In this document: piece after piece, positions 5,948-13,355 of the stretch
Layout of the letters: the number at the start of each line of letters is the position of its first letter
Position numbering within the stretch: the first letter of the stretch is position 1
From: an uncultured Candidatus Melainabacteria bacterium
GTDB taxonomy: Bacteria; Cyanobacteriota; Vampirovibrionia; Gastranaerophilales; Gastranaerophilaceae
Direction of reading: 5' to 3'
NCBI GenBank assembly: GCA_934754855.1
Contig: CAKVJR010000032.1
Span: forward strand, 1 to 14,644
Length of the DNA stretch: 14,644 nucleotides
Position numbers and translations under genes: made by a program
The notes under the pieces: generated by a model
The model's input: only the letters and a program-made list of their open reading frames with translations
The model's database searches: none
What the model was told of the DNA's origin: nothing

Positions 5948-6502
5948 ATGAGCAAAGAAAAGGTTGATATTACAATACACGCCGGGCATAATACACCTAC
6001 CAAAAAAGGGTGCGGTGCTGTAGGAATTTTAGACGAAAGCGAATATACTAGGCGAGTGTTGAAAGTAGTAAAACAGAAGTTAAAAAAGCATGGTATTAGT
6101 TTCAAAGATATCACAGTTGAAAATGCAAATAATGCTACTGACGTTTTGCAAAAATTAGCAAAACGAGAAAATGAATGTTTAAAAAAAATCAACATTTCAT
6201 TACATTTAAATTGTTTCAACAAAACAGCTTCTGGAACAGAAGTTCTTTTCAAGGTGAAAAAGCCGAAATCGGCAAAATATTTTTTAGCAATGAAAAAGAT
6301 ACACATTAAAAAAAGGGGGAATATTAAGAGAGATAACTTATATATTATGAATCGGTTTAATGCACCTACTTTTTTGCTTGAATTAGGCTTTTGTGACAAT
6401 GCAAACGATAGCAAAGCGTTGTCAAAAGATATCGAAAAAGTAGCAAGTGCTATTGCATGGTTCATTATCAAAAATATAAAGGGGGTTAAAAAATGGCAGT
6501 AA
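5948..6502 (+). CDS. Endolysin: N-acetylmuramoyl-L-alanine amidase (Amidase_3)
   Basis: 184 residues, essentially one zinc-dependent Amidase_3 catalytic domain that cleaves the MurNAc to L-Ala bond. Visible ligands are H11 in ITIHAGHN, an acidic residue of DESE (E30 or E32), H86 in SLHLNCF, and the catalytic glutamate E145 in FLLELGFCDN. No signal peptide and no cell-wall-binding domain is seen, so export depends on the holin next door and binding is through the catalytic domain or host specific. I chose ATG 5948 because GTG 5936 lies within the ribosome site GGGGTG (5933-5938). phi29 uses a lysozyme (gp15) at the end of its late operon; here lysis genes precede the virion genes. The stop codon overlaps the scaffold start by ten bases. 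Confidence 0.92.
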   Translation: MSKEKVDITIHAGHNTPTKKGCGAVGILDESEYTRRVLKVVKQKLKKHGISFKDITVENANNATDVLQKLAKRENECLKKINISLHLNCFNKTASGTEVLFKVKKPKSAKYFLAMKKIHIKKRGNIKRDNLYIMNRFNAPTFLLELGFCDNANDSKALSKDIEKVASAIAWFIIKNIKGVKKWQ

Positions 6503-6792
6503 AAAAAGCAGAAGAGATTATTGAAGAAGTAAAAGAAGTGATCGGTGAACGAACGGATGATACAGTGATTGAGCTGTTAGAAGATATCACTGACAGCGTG
6601 AATGCTGATACTGGTTTTACACAAGAAGATATTGACAGAGCTATTTACGAGACCGAAAAGAAATGGCGTGAAAAATATATTGCTCGTTTTTCGGGGAAAG
6701 TAAAAGAAGAGGAAGAAGAGGAAGAAGAGGAAGAAGACATCCCATCACTTGATGACTTGTTAAAAGAAGATGATAAAAAGGAGGATAAATAA
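6493..6792 (+). CDS. Capsid scaffolding protein (gp7-like)
   Basis: 99 residues, almost the length of phi29 gp7 (98), and directly upstream of the major capsid gene as gp7 precedes gp8. It would fill the prohead during assembly and leave before or during packaging. The protein is highly acidic and helical: an N-terminal Glu/Lys-rich helix, then ETEKKWREKYIARF (52-65), then a run of ten Glu (72-81) encoded by GAA/GAG repeats, and a charged tail ending SLDDLLKEDDKKEDK. No sequence signature is diagnostic, so the call rests on size, composition and place. The start has the site AAAGGGGGT (6479-6487) within the end of the amidase gene. Confidence 0.7.
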   Translation: MAVKKAEEIIEEVKEVIGERTDDTVIELLEDITDSVNADTGFTQEDIDRAIYETEKKWREKYIARFSGKVKEEEEEEEEEEDIPSLDDLLKEDDKKEDK

Positions 6793-6793
6793 T

Positions 6794-8152
6794 ATGCCAA
6801 CAACACCTGTCAAAAACCCAAAAATTGCTACAAGTACAACACGCGAGATTTTAAACGCAATTCATGAGAGTGCTTCACAAAATTACAAAGATTACGTTCC
6901 AGTTCTTTTAGATGGTGACGACATTAAAAAGATTGGCAACGTTTTAATGGATAATGTCACGCTAAAAAATGAGTTTTTGCAAACTCTTGTAAATAGAATT
7001 GGGTACGTTATCGCGACATCAAAGTCATACAAAAATCCGTTAGCTATTTTCAAAAAGGGTAAAATGGACTACGGCGAGACAATTGAAGAAATTTTTGTAA
7101 ACATAGCGAAACCTTTTCAGTATGACGTTGACACAGCAACAAGCGAGGTTTTCAAGCGTGAAAAACCAGACGTAAAAACGGCTTTTCATGTGGTCAATTT
7201 CAAAACTTTTTACAAGCAGACAACAGAGGACGCTACGCTTAGACAAGCGTTTCTAAGCTATGACGGTGTAAACGATTTGTTAAGTCGCATTATCGAATGC
7301 ATGGTGACAGCAGAACAGTATGATGAATTTTGTACTACTAAATATATGCTTGCACATTTGATTTTAAAAGGTTTGGTCAAAACTGAAACGGTAGTAAAGC
7401 CTGTCGATAAAGATACAACAACAAAAGTGGCTAAAGTTTTACGGAAAACGTCAAATGATCTCACATTTATGAAAGATAAATTCAATCTGATGGGAGTTAA
7501 AACCGTTACTAATATTGACGATCAGTATATTTTAATTTCAACTGATTTTGAGGCTGAAATGAGCGTTGATGTGTTGGCTTGGGCGTTTAATATGAGTAAG
7601 GTTGATTATCTTGCACACCGAATATTGATTGATGATTTTGGCGATATTGACGTAAAAAGAATGAAAGAGCTTTTAGGTTCATTATATGAAGATATTTCAG
7701 ATGAAGAAATGACAGAACTTTCCGAGATTCCAGCCGTGTTGGTTGACAAAACTTTTTTTCAGATCTATGACAACTTTACTAACATGGACACAATCTATAA
7801 TCAGCAAGGACTGTATTACAACCATTTTTATCATGTGTGGAAAATCTTTTCAACGTCACCATTTTCGAATGCTGTTACTTTTGTAGCTGGTGAGCCAAAA
7901 GTCACTTCCGTTACTGTAACGCCGTCAACCGCTACGCTTTCGGTGGGTGCTAGATTACAACTTTTTGTAAACGTTGAAACGGAAAATTTTGCCAGTCAGT
8001 CTGTCACATGGAAGTCTGATAACGACAATGTAACAGTTTCAGCCACGGGAATGGTAGAAGTGTTAGATGGCGCAACGGGTACTGTGGAAGTCACAGCTAC
8101 AAGCGTTTTAGACACATCTAAATCTTCAAAATGCGATATAACTATTTTATAA
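6794..8152 (+). CDS. Major capsid protein with C-terminal BIG2 (Ig-like) domain (gp8-like)
   Basis: 452 residues against 448 for phi29 gp8. The HK97-fold capsid region occupies about residues 1-365. Residues 367-452 form a bacterial Ig-like group 2 domain, seen from VTSVTVTPSTATLSVG, VTWKSDNDN and VEVTATS, the same domain placement as in phi29. In phi29 this domain sits on the outer capsid surface. ATG 6794 is chosen over an in-frame ATG at 6770 because AAGGAGG (6778-6784) is optimally placed, and the upstream extension lies within the scaffold gene. A near-perfect Shine-Dalgarno fits high expression. A parS-type array starts 5 bases after the stop. Confidence 0.95.
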   Translation: MPTTPVKNPKIATSTTREILNAIHESASQNYKDYVPVLLDGDDIKKIGNVLMDNVTLKNEFLQTLVNRIGYVIATSKSYKNPLAIFKKGKMDYGETIEEIFVNIAKPFQYDVDTATSEVFKREKPDVKTAFHVVNFKTFYKQTTEDATLRQAFLSYDGVNDLLSRIIECMVTAEQYDEFCTTKYMLAHLILKGLVKTETVVKPVDKDTTTKVAKVLRKTSNDLTFMKDKFNLMGVKTVTNIDDQYILISTDFEAEMSVDVLAWAFNMSKVDYLAHRILIDDFGDIDVKRMKELLGSLYEDISDEEMTELSEIPAVLVDKTFFQIYDNFTNMDTIYNQQGLYYNHFYHVWKIFSTSPFSNAVTFVAGEPKVTSVTVTPSTATLSVGARLQLFVNVETENFASQSVTWKSDNDNVTVSATGMVEVLDGATGTVEVTATSVLDTSKSSKCDITIL

Positions 8153-8157
8153 TTTTA

Positions 8158-8263
8158 TGTTTCACGTGAAACCAATTCATGGCAGTATGTTTCACGTGAA
8201 ACCAATTCATGGTAGTATGTTTCACGTGAAACCAATTCATGGCAGTATGTTTCACGTGAAACA
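8158..8263. repeat. Tandem array of four parS-type sites, 30-bp period
   Basis: Palindromes lie at 8158-8173, 8188-8203, 8218-8233 and 8248-8263, each exactly 30 bases after the previous. The last is the full 16-base TGTTTCACGTGAAACA; the first three end in C instead of A (15 of 16). The spacers are the same apart from one C/T change (position 8213 is T), giving CAATTCATGGCAGTA between core sites. The array fills the 136-base gap between capsid and tail genes and ends just before the tail ribosome site AAGGAGTG (8273-8280). Four clustered sites should act as a strong loading centre for host ParB; that function is inferred, the repeat is seen. Confidence 0.9.
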
Positions 8264-8288
8264 TATATAAAAAAGGAGTGAAAAAAAT

Positions 8289-9806
8289 ATGGGGGTACAA
8301 CCTGACACTATAGTGAAAGTATACACGGACTTAGCACTTGATAAAAGCTATAAAAACACATTATACTTTGACAGCGTAGCAAGTCAAAACGCTTTTTTTC
8401 ATGCTTCAAAAACGCCGATTGCAAGTTTTCAAAATAACTCTTATCAAAGAGTGAATAAGAACACTATCCGTGTTAATGCAGTAGCAGATAGTTTATATAA
8501 TGCGTGTTATCTTGCTTTTCAAAATTCAAGCTATGGCAGAAAATGGTTTTATGCTTTCGTTGAAAAAGTGGAATATGTTTCTGATACGTGCTGTGAAATA
8601 TCATATTCGATAGATAGTATTCAGACCTATTTGTTACAATGTGATATCAAACAATCTTTTGTAGAAAGAGAGCATTCGACTAGCGACAAAATCGGAGAAA
8701 ATATATGTAGCGAAAATCTAGACTTAGGAAATATAGTTTGTACTGAAATTCATGAAGAAACGTTTTCAATAAATACTGCTTTATTGTTTACAACAACTCC
8801 AAAGTCAGTTATTAACCCAGCCGGGCATTTTCATAAAGCTGGAAGCTATCAAGGCTGTGTTTGTGCATGCAATATAATATCTTATACCTTACCTGACGAA
8901 CTACCAAAACTAATTGCTGATCTAGATGTTTTTGTTGCACAAAACGAATCACAAAATATTCAAAGTATTCAATATGTACCCACGGCATACGTTACTTACG
9001 GAACTGGTGTTTATTTAACGCCACAATTTGATAAGGAAATGCCTTTAAATTTTAACGGATATGCACCAAAAAACAACAAGCTTTTAACTTATCCGTTTAA
9101 TTACCTTGATGTTGACAGTTTAAATGGGATTGCACACTATCGCTATGAATATTTTAGTAATAATAAACCAACTTTTCAAGAACTTGCTTGCGTTGTTACA
9201 CCAAATCCACAACTTGCGCTTATGCCAGTTGATTACAACGGAAGTGGAACTGGTGTATATAACTATAATGAACGTCTAACTATTCAAAACTTTCCACAGA
9301 TGCCTTATGCTATTGATGGATACAGCCAATGGCTAGCAAAAAATCAAGGAAGTATTGCGATATCGGCAATATCAGCTGGAATAGGTGTTGCTAGTGGAAA
9401 CCCTATCGCAATGGCTGGTGGTGTTGCCACATTAGCGAACACGCTAAACAATAATATAGTGGCAATGGGTACGCCCGATCAAGTAAAAGGTCTAAATAGT
9501 GGTAATATTGATTTAGCTGGAAGGCGTATAGGGTTTTACTTTAAAAAAATGCAAGTGACAAAAGAATACGCAAAACAAATTGATGATTATTTTACTTGTT
9601 ATGGATACGCAACAAATAGATTGAAAAAGCCTAATATCTCTAGCCGTCCACATTGGAATTTTACAAAAACGCAAAACGCTAATATAGTAGGTGCTTGCCC
9701 TGTCGAAAACTTATCTGAAATATGCAAGGCTTTTGACTCTGGTGTAACGTTTTGGAAAAAAGCGAGTGAGATTGGAAATTATAGTCTTGACAATTCGCCA
9801 ACATAG
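8289..9806 (+). CDS. Tail tube/knob protein (gp9-like)
   Basis: 505 residues (phi29 gp9 is 599). gp9 forms the hexameric distal tail tube that contacts and penetrates the cell membrane. The N-terminal region follows gp9 closely: DKSYKNTLYF (18-27), a YxACYLxFQNxxYGxKWFYAFV block (70-91) and the strand pattern ISYSIDSIQTYLLQCDIKQSFVEREH (104-129). A hydrophobic Gly/Ala-rich segment at about 352-390 (SIAISAISAGIGVASG, then AMAGGVATLA) corresponds to the long loop that plugs the phi29 tube and inserts in the membrane at entry. The start is supported by AAGGAGTG. The gene lies between the parS-type array and the portal gene; in phi29 gp8.5 fibres separate gp8 and gp9, and no such gene is seen here. 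Confidence 0.93.
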   Translation: MGVQPDTIVKVYTDLALDKSYKNTLYFDSVASQNAFFHASKTPIASFQNNSYQRVNKNTIRVNAVADSLYNACYLAFQNSSYGRKWFYAFVEKVEYVSDTCCEISYSIDSIQTYLLQCDIKQSFVEREHSTSDKIGENICSENLDLGNIVCTEIHEETFSINTALLFTTTPKSVINPAGHFHKAGSYQGCVCACNIISYTLPDELPKLIADLDVFVAQNESQNIQSIQYVPTAYVTYGTGVYLTPQFDKEMPLNFNGYAPKNNKLLTYPFNYLDVDSLNGIAHYRYEYFSNNKPTFQELACVVTPNPQLALMPVDYNGSGTGVYNYNERLTIQNFPQMPYAIDGYSQWLAKNQGSIAISAISAGIGVASGNPIAMAGGVATLANTLNNNIVAMGTPDQVKGLNSGNIDLAGRRIGFYFKKMQVTKEYAKQIDDYFTCYGYATNRLKKPNISSRPHWNFTKTQNANIVGACPVENLSEICKAFDSGVTFWKKASEIGNYSLDNSPT

Positions 9807-9824
9807 GAAAGGAGTTGAAAAAAA

Positions 9825-10691
9825 ATGCGTAAAAGAAAAATGAGACAGTTTGAGCAATCGCTTATTAGCAATATGTGGACGTTTGAAGATTACAAAAAGA
9901 ATCTTTTAAATTTAGCAATTTCTGTATTCAAATGGAACAACCTTCCAAAAACTTGTGACGAAAGATTTATAGAGTTAATGCTGTGTGTAAATGGCAGTAT
10001 TTGCTTTTTCCGTGATGATGTAAGCAATGATCTGTTATCATTAAAATGTTCATTTGGCGGTGGTTTTGACGTGTACAGAAACCCGACTTTGCGTTTTGTA
10101 TACGCTGATAACGGATATACAAATAAATGTACTATAGATGATAGCGTTATTTGTTACAACGATTTATTAAGAACAAATTTAATTGGATTTATAGAAAACT
10201 ACGCTTATAAGCTGTATGAAACTGACAGGATAATCATGACAAATCTAAAAGCACAAAAAACACCGTCATTAGTGAAATGTAATGAAAACGAAAGACTTAC
10301 ATTATTGAACTTATATAAAGAGTACGATGGTAACCAACCTTTCATTTTCGCCGATAAAGATTTTAACGTGAACAGTCTTGAATGTTTGAAAACGGATGCC
10401 CCTTTTGTAGTAGATAAACTATTTAAGTATAAAACAGACGTATACAATGAAGCACTTACTTTTTTAGGGATTCAAAATATTCAAGTTCAGAAAAAAGAAA
10501 GACTGATTCGGGACGAAGTGCAACAGATGAATAGTGGTTCACTTGCTTCACGATTTTCGAGATTGAAAGCTCGGAATGATGCTTGCGAAAAAATCAATGA
10601 AATGTTTAATACTAATATTTCAGTTGAATTTACAGACTACGACAAGCAATATGATAATGATGATACGTATGGTGGTGATAACATTGAGTAA
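9825..10691 (+). CDS. Portal / upper collar connector protein (gp10-like)
   Basis: 288 residues (phi29 gp10 is 309). Twelve copies form the connector at one capsid vertex through which DNA is packaged and ejected. Strong signatures are a basic N-terminus (MRKRKMRQFE), WNNLP (37-41), AQKTPSLV (143-150), YKEYDGNQPFIFA (164-176), TDAPFVVDKL (190-199), FLGIQN (213-218), KKERLIRDEV (223-232) and ACEKINEMF (253-261), matching the order in gp10. In phi29 the basic N-terminal residues contact pRNA and DNA. The tail is acidic (YDNDDTYGGDN). The start has GGAAAGGAGTTG upstream. The stop codon overlaps the TTG start of the lower collar gene by 8 bases, so the two are likely coupled. Confidence 0.95.
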   Translation: MRKRKMRQFEQSLISNMWTFEDYKKNLLNLAISVFKWNNLPKTCDERFIELMLCVNGSICFFRDDVSNDLLSLKCSFGGGFDVYRNPTLRFVYADNGYTNKCTIDDSVICYNDLLRTNLIGFIENYAYKLYETDRIIMTNLKAQKTPSLVKCNENERLTLLNLYKEYDGNQPFIFADKDFNVNSLECLKTDAPFVVDKLFKYKTDVYNEALTFLGIQNIQVQKKERLIRDEVQQMNSGSLASRFSRLKARNDACEKINEMFNTNISVEFTDYDKQYDNDDTYGGDNIE

Positions 10692-11565
10692 ATACACAAC
10701 AGAAGTACGTTTCATCTGTGAAAAATTCGCTGATTTTAATACTTCACAAGGTTTTTCAAAAGTTGATGATATTGTTGAAAAAGCAAGACATAGCATTTTT
10801 GAAAAATACCCGATTTTTGACGAAAGTTACAGGGGCATTTTAGAAACTAAAATTTTAAAACATTTTTACACACGAGAAATAGGATTTGAAACAGTCGGGT
10901 TGTGGCTTTTAAAACTCAATCAAAAAATGAATGAGATTATGCCATTTTACAATCAATTTTACGATTCGCAAAAACTTACTTTTAACCCTCTTGTTAATGT
11001 TAGTACGTCACAAGTTTCTTCTCGTGATGATAATACGACATCTAACGCACATACAACACAAGCTACATCAAACGAACGCACAAACAGCGTTTTAAAAGAA
11101 TCTAATGAAGCAGGCACAAGTTCATCAAAAACATCCGAAGATAACAAGCAGATTTATAATTCTAAAGTTTCGACAACAGGAACGGATGATGTATCGGAAT
11201 CCGATACACCGCAAGGATCGCTTGAAAACGTTGAAAATAACACTTATTTGTCAAAATTCGCACGTGATAAAAAGAACTTGACGGATGCCAAAAGTGGCAC
11301 AGATGAAATTGCAAGTAATGGAAGTGTTGATAGTGCTAATGCTAACGTGTCAAACATTTCCGAAAATGCAAATGAAAAAGTGCAAGCTAATCAAGCAACG
11401 AATGAAAACACTGAAAAAAACACTCTTGAAAATTATATTGCTACAAATGTAGGACTTTCGGGTGTGAGTGGTTCAGAATTATTAGAAAAATATCGAGCTA
11501 CTTTTATAAACATTGATATGCTTGTTATCGATGAACTCAATGACTTGTTTATAAAATTATGGTAA
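10684..11565 (+). CDS. Lower collar protein (gp11-like), TTG start
   Basis: 293 residues. gp11 links the portal to the tail knob and carries the appendages. The diagnostic block is HFYTREIGFETVGLW (60-74), followed by a helix ending MPFYNQFY. Residues ~105-285 are low complexity, rich in Ser, Thr, Asn and Glu, and contain ESDTPQGSLENVENNTYLS (172-190), a pattern typical of gp11 proteins. I chose TTG 10684, because it has GGTGGTGAT (10671-10679) at good spacing. The upstream in-frame ATGs lie well inside the portal gene without ribosome sites. This start gives 293 residues, the size I recall for phi29 gp11. The stop codon directly abuts a parS-type palindrome. Confidence 0.88.
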   Translation: MSKYTTEVRFICEKFADFNTSQGFSKVDDIVEKARHSIFEKYPIFDESYRGILETKILKHFYTREIGFETVGLWLLKLNQKMNEIMPFYNQFYDSQKLTFNPLVNVSTSQVSSRDDNTTSNAHTTQATSNERTNSVLKESNEAGTSSSKTSEDNKQIYNSKVSTTGTDDVSESDTPQGSLENVENNTYLSKFARDKKNLTDAKSGTDEIASNGSVDSANANVSNISENANEKVQANQATNENTEKNTLENYIATNVGLSGVSGSELLEKYRATFINIDMLVIDELNDLFIKLW

Positions 11566-11581
11566 TGTTTCATGTGAAACA
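11566..11581. promoter_or_regulatory. parS-type site with one central change
   Basis: TGTTTCATGTGAAACA differs from the parS consensus only by T for C in the central CACGTG, which breaks exact symmetry. It starts at the base after the lower-collar stop codon and lies 20 bases before the next start, in the same stop-palindrome-ribosome-site arrangement as the other loci. Central CpG changes usually weaken ParB binding, so it may be a weak site. Confidence 0.7.
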
Positions 11582-11601
11582 TTATGAAAGGGGGTGAACA
11601 T

Positions 11602-11982
11602 ATGAATGATTTTTGCTTTACACGTTACTGGTGTCAAAAGGTTCTTCCGATAGTGTATGATGAAAGCCTTAGCTATTATGAAGTTCTTTGCAAGCTTTGT
11701 GATGAAATGAAAAAGTTAATGCAAGAAATGGATTCCATGTCAGAAGATATTTCTTCAATAAAAAAAGCAATTGATGACGTAGAAAAATGGATTGCAAACT
11801 TTGATACGGATTTTGTTAAAAAACTTGTACTAGAATATGTAGCTGAAAGCGTTAAGCAAGTTTTTTTCGGACTGTCAAATACTGGGTATTTTGTGGCTTA
11901 CATTCCGAAATCATGGAACGAAATCACATTTGGTACTATTCAAGAGGGGGATTTAAATGGTCATCTTACGCTTAAATATTAA
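11602..11982 (+). CDS. Small tail/appendage-associated protein
   Basis: 126 residues, no firm family. The N-terminus (FCFTRYWCQKVLPIVYDESLSYYEVLCKL) is of the LPxVYDxSLSYYExL type found at the start of many adsorption or tail-fibre proteins of Firmicutes phages. It is followed by a coiled-coil-like helix (about 35-65, MKKLMQEMDSMSEDISSIKKAIDDVEKW) and a beta-rich end (AYIPKSWNEITFGT ... GHLTLKY). I infer a short adaptor that docks on the collar or carries the esterase protein encoded downstream. ATG 11602 is preferred over ATG 11584, because AAAGGGGGTGA (11587-11597) is its ribosome site. It may correspond in role to part of the phi29 gp12 appendage, but the sequence is not recognisably gp12. 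Confidence 0.6.
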   Translation: MNDFCFTRYWCQKVLPIVYDESLSYYEVLCKLCDEMKKLMQEMDSMSEDISSIKKAIDDVEKWIANFDTDFVKKLVLEYVAESVKQVFFGLSNTGYFVAYIPKSWNEITFGTIQEGDLNGHLTLKY

Positions 11983-12100
11983 AAATTTTAATGAGGTTTT
12001 GACGAAAGAAGAAATTGCAAAAAGATACAAAGAAAATAACTTTAAAAACACACTTTGTTTTTTATTAAGAAAGGAGAACAGCAAAAATGGACGAAAATAA
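11957..12100 (+). CDS. Possible small overlapping gene (47 aa)
   Basis: An ATG at 11957 with a strong ribosome site (GAGGGGGAT, 11944-11952) opens a 47-codon frame starting MVILRLNIKNFNEVLTKEEI and ending TAA at 12098-12100. It overlaps the end of the upstream gene by 26 bases and the start of the esterase gene by 14. It spans the otherwise empty 104 bases between them. The product would be basic (many Lys/Arg/Asn). No family is recognised. Support is the ribosome site and the filling of the gap; against it are the overlaps at both ends. Confidence 0.4.
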   Translation: MVILRLNIKNFNEVLTKEEIAKRYKENNFKNTLCFLLRKENSKNGRK

Positions 12101-13340
12101 TATTTATATTGGCAACAGATATGTTCCTATCCTAGTAGGTGAATGGAATAAAAACAGATCTTACGAAAGCTTATCTATCGTTACATATTCGGGTACAAGT
12201 TACACGTCTACTAAAAACGTGCCACCTGGTATTGAGATCAGTAATACAGATTATTGGGTGGTGACTGGTAACTACAACGCACAAGTAGAAGAGTATCGAA
12301 AAGAGACAGAAGCACTTACTAGTAAAGTTGATCAGATCACAAATAGGAACATTATTGTGATAGGTGACAGCTACGGTAAGGGGTGGGATCAAGCTGGTAA
12401 TCAGTATACACCTTATACTGCTTTTGCAAGTCAATACACAGGTGTTCCTATTAAGAACGAGAGTGAGAGTGGGGCTGGTTTTGCAAACACTGGTGACGAG
12501 GGTAACACGTTTGCTGGATTGATTAGCAAAGTTGCTAATGCTATGTCAAAAGATGAAAGAGACAAGGTAACGGATGTAATGTTTATCGGCGGTTTTAATG
12601 ATAGAACGCATTCTTCTACTGAAATTATTAATGGGATGATTGCTTGTCTTAGCATTTGTAAAAATTCATTTGTTAATGCAAAGTACAGTTGCGGTATGAT
12701 TGGTTGGTCTACCTATTCGCCCGACTATGCATCATTGAACAGCGTATTGTATCGCTATCAAAGAGAGTTTACTCCTCGAGGTGGTGGATATATCACTAAC
12801 ATTGATCGAGTAATGCATAGCTATAGTCTATTCGCAGATGATGGTATTCATCCTAATCAAAACGGACACGTTTTTTTAGGACTTGCTTTGGCTGATTATA
12901 TCATTGGTTTTGACAATAATATTCAAACGGTTGGTAGAACAAATATAGGTGTTAATGCAAAAAATAACCTTGTGCTATCGTCACCAATAAAGCAAACGAA
13001 ATCAAACGGAACTTGTTGGTACGGATGGGACGAGAATTTTAATATCACAAAAATGCAAATCTTTGGCGAACACACTTTAAATGGCACTGAGCAATTTGAC
13101 ATTGGCACACTTGCAAAAGCTGGTTTTGCTAAAGGCTTTTACGGTATGATGTTTTCGACACCTTGCACTATTGTTAGTACGGATAATAAAGTTCACATTG
13201 GTTTTGCTACCGTTAAGATTATCAACGGTGAAATGTTTATTCTTCTTGTTTGTCAAGAAAACAATCAGTTTTTGACCACGACTATTTCTTATGTGGTATT
13301 GCCACCAACGTATCAAAGTACACCAATTTGCGAAAACTAA
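12087..13340 (+). CDS. Tail appendage protein with SGNH/GDSL esterase domain
   Basis: 417 residues in three parts. Residues 1-60 (EWNKNRSYESLSIVTYSGTS ... DYWVV) form a small beta module resembling carbohydrate-binding or fibre-attachment domains. Residues 62-87 are a short helix. From ~88 to 275 there is an SGNH hydrolase: block I VIGDSYGKG (nucleophile S95), block II Gly in GAGF, block III GGFND (N171), and block V DDGIHPNQNGH (D252, H255). All four catalytic signatures are intact. The rest (~276-417) is beta-rich and may bind the receptor. Such domains on virions deacetylate cell-surface glycans, so I infer a receptor-degrading adsorption protein in the place of phi29 gp12. Ribosome site AAAGGAGAA (12070-12078). 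Confidence 0.82.
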   Translation: MDENNIYIGNRYVPILVGEWNKNRSYESLSIVTYSGTSYTSTKNVPPGIEISNTDYWVVTGNYNAQVEEYRKETEALTSKVDQITNRNIIVIGDSYGKGWDQAGNQYTPYTAFASQYTGVPIKNESESGAGFANTGDEGNTFAGLISKVANAMSKDERDKVTDVMFIGGFNDRTHSSTEIINGMIACLSICKNSFVNAKYSCGMIGWSTYSPDYASLNSVLYRYQREFTPRGGGYITNIDRVMHSYSLFADDGIHPNQNGHVFLGLALADYIIGFDNNIQTVGRTNIGVNAKNNLVLSSPIKQTKSNGTCWYGWDENFNITKMQIFGEHTLNGTEQFDIGTLAKAGFAKGFYGMMFSTPCTIVSTDNKVHIGFATVKIINGEMFILLVCQENNQFLTTTISYVVLPPTYQSTPICEN

Positions 13341-13355
13341 GAAAGAGGTGAGAAG

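Noticed and set aside
5603..6471. Two long leftward open frames (5603-5893 and 5899-6471) opposite the holin and amidase genes
   Set aside because: They are antisense to well-supported genes, have hydrophobic AT-driven composition, and lack ribosome sites.
8153..8288. parS-type array considered as a series of transcription terminators
   Set aside because: The palindromes have no T-run on either side and the stems would be short with an ACGU loop.
10576..10683. Longer lower-collar protein starting within the portal gene
   Set aside because: The extension is the portal gene read in another frame, and no ribosome site precedes those ATGs; TTG 10684 has one.
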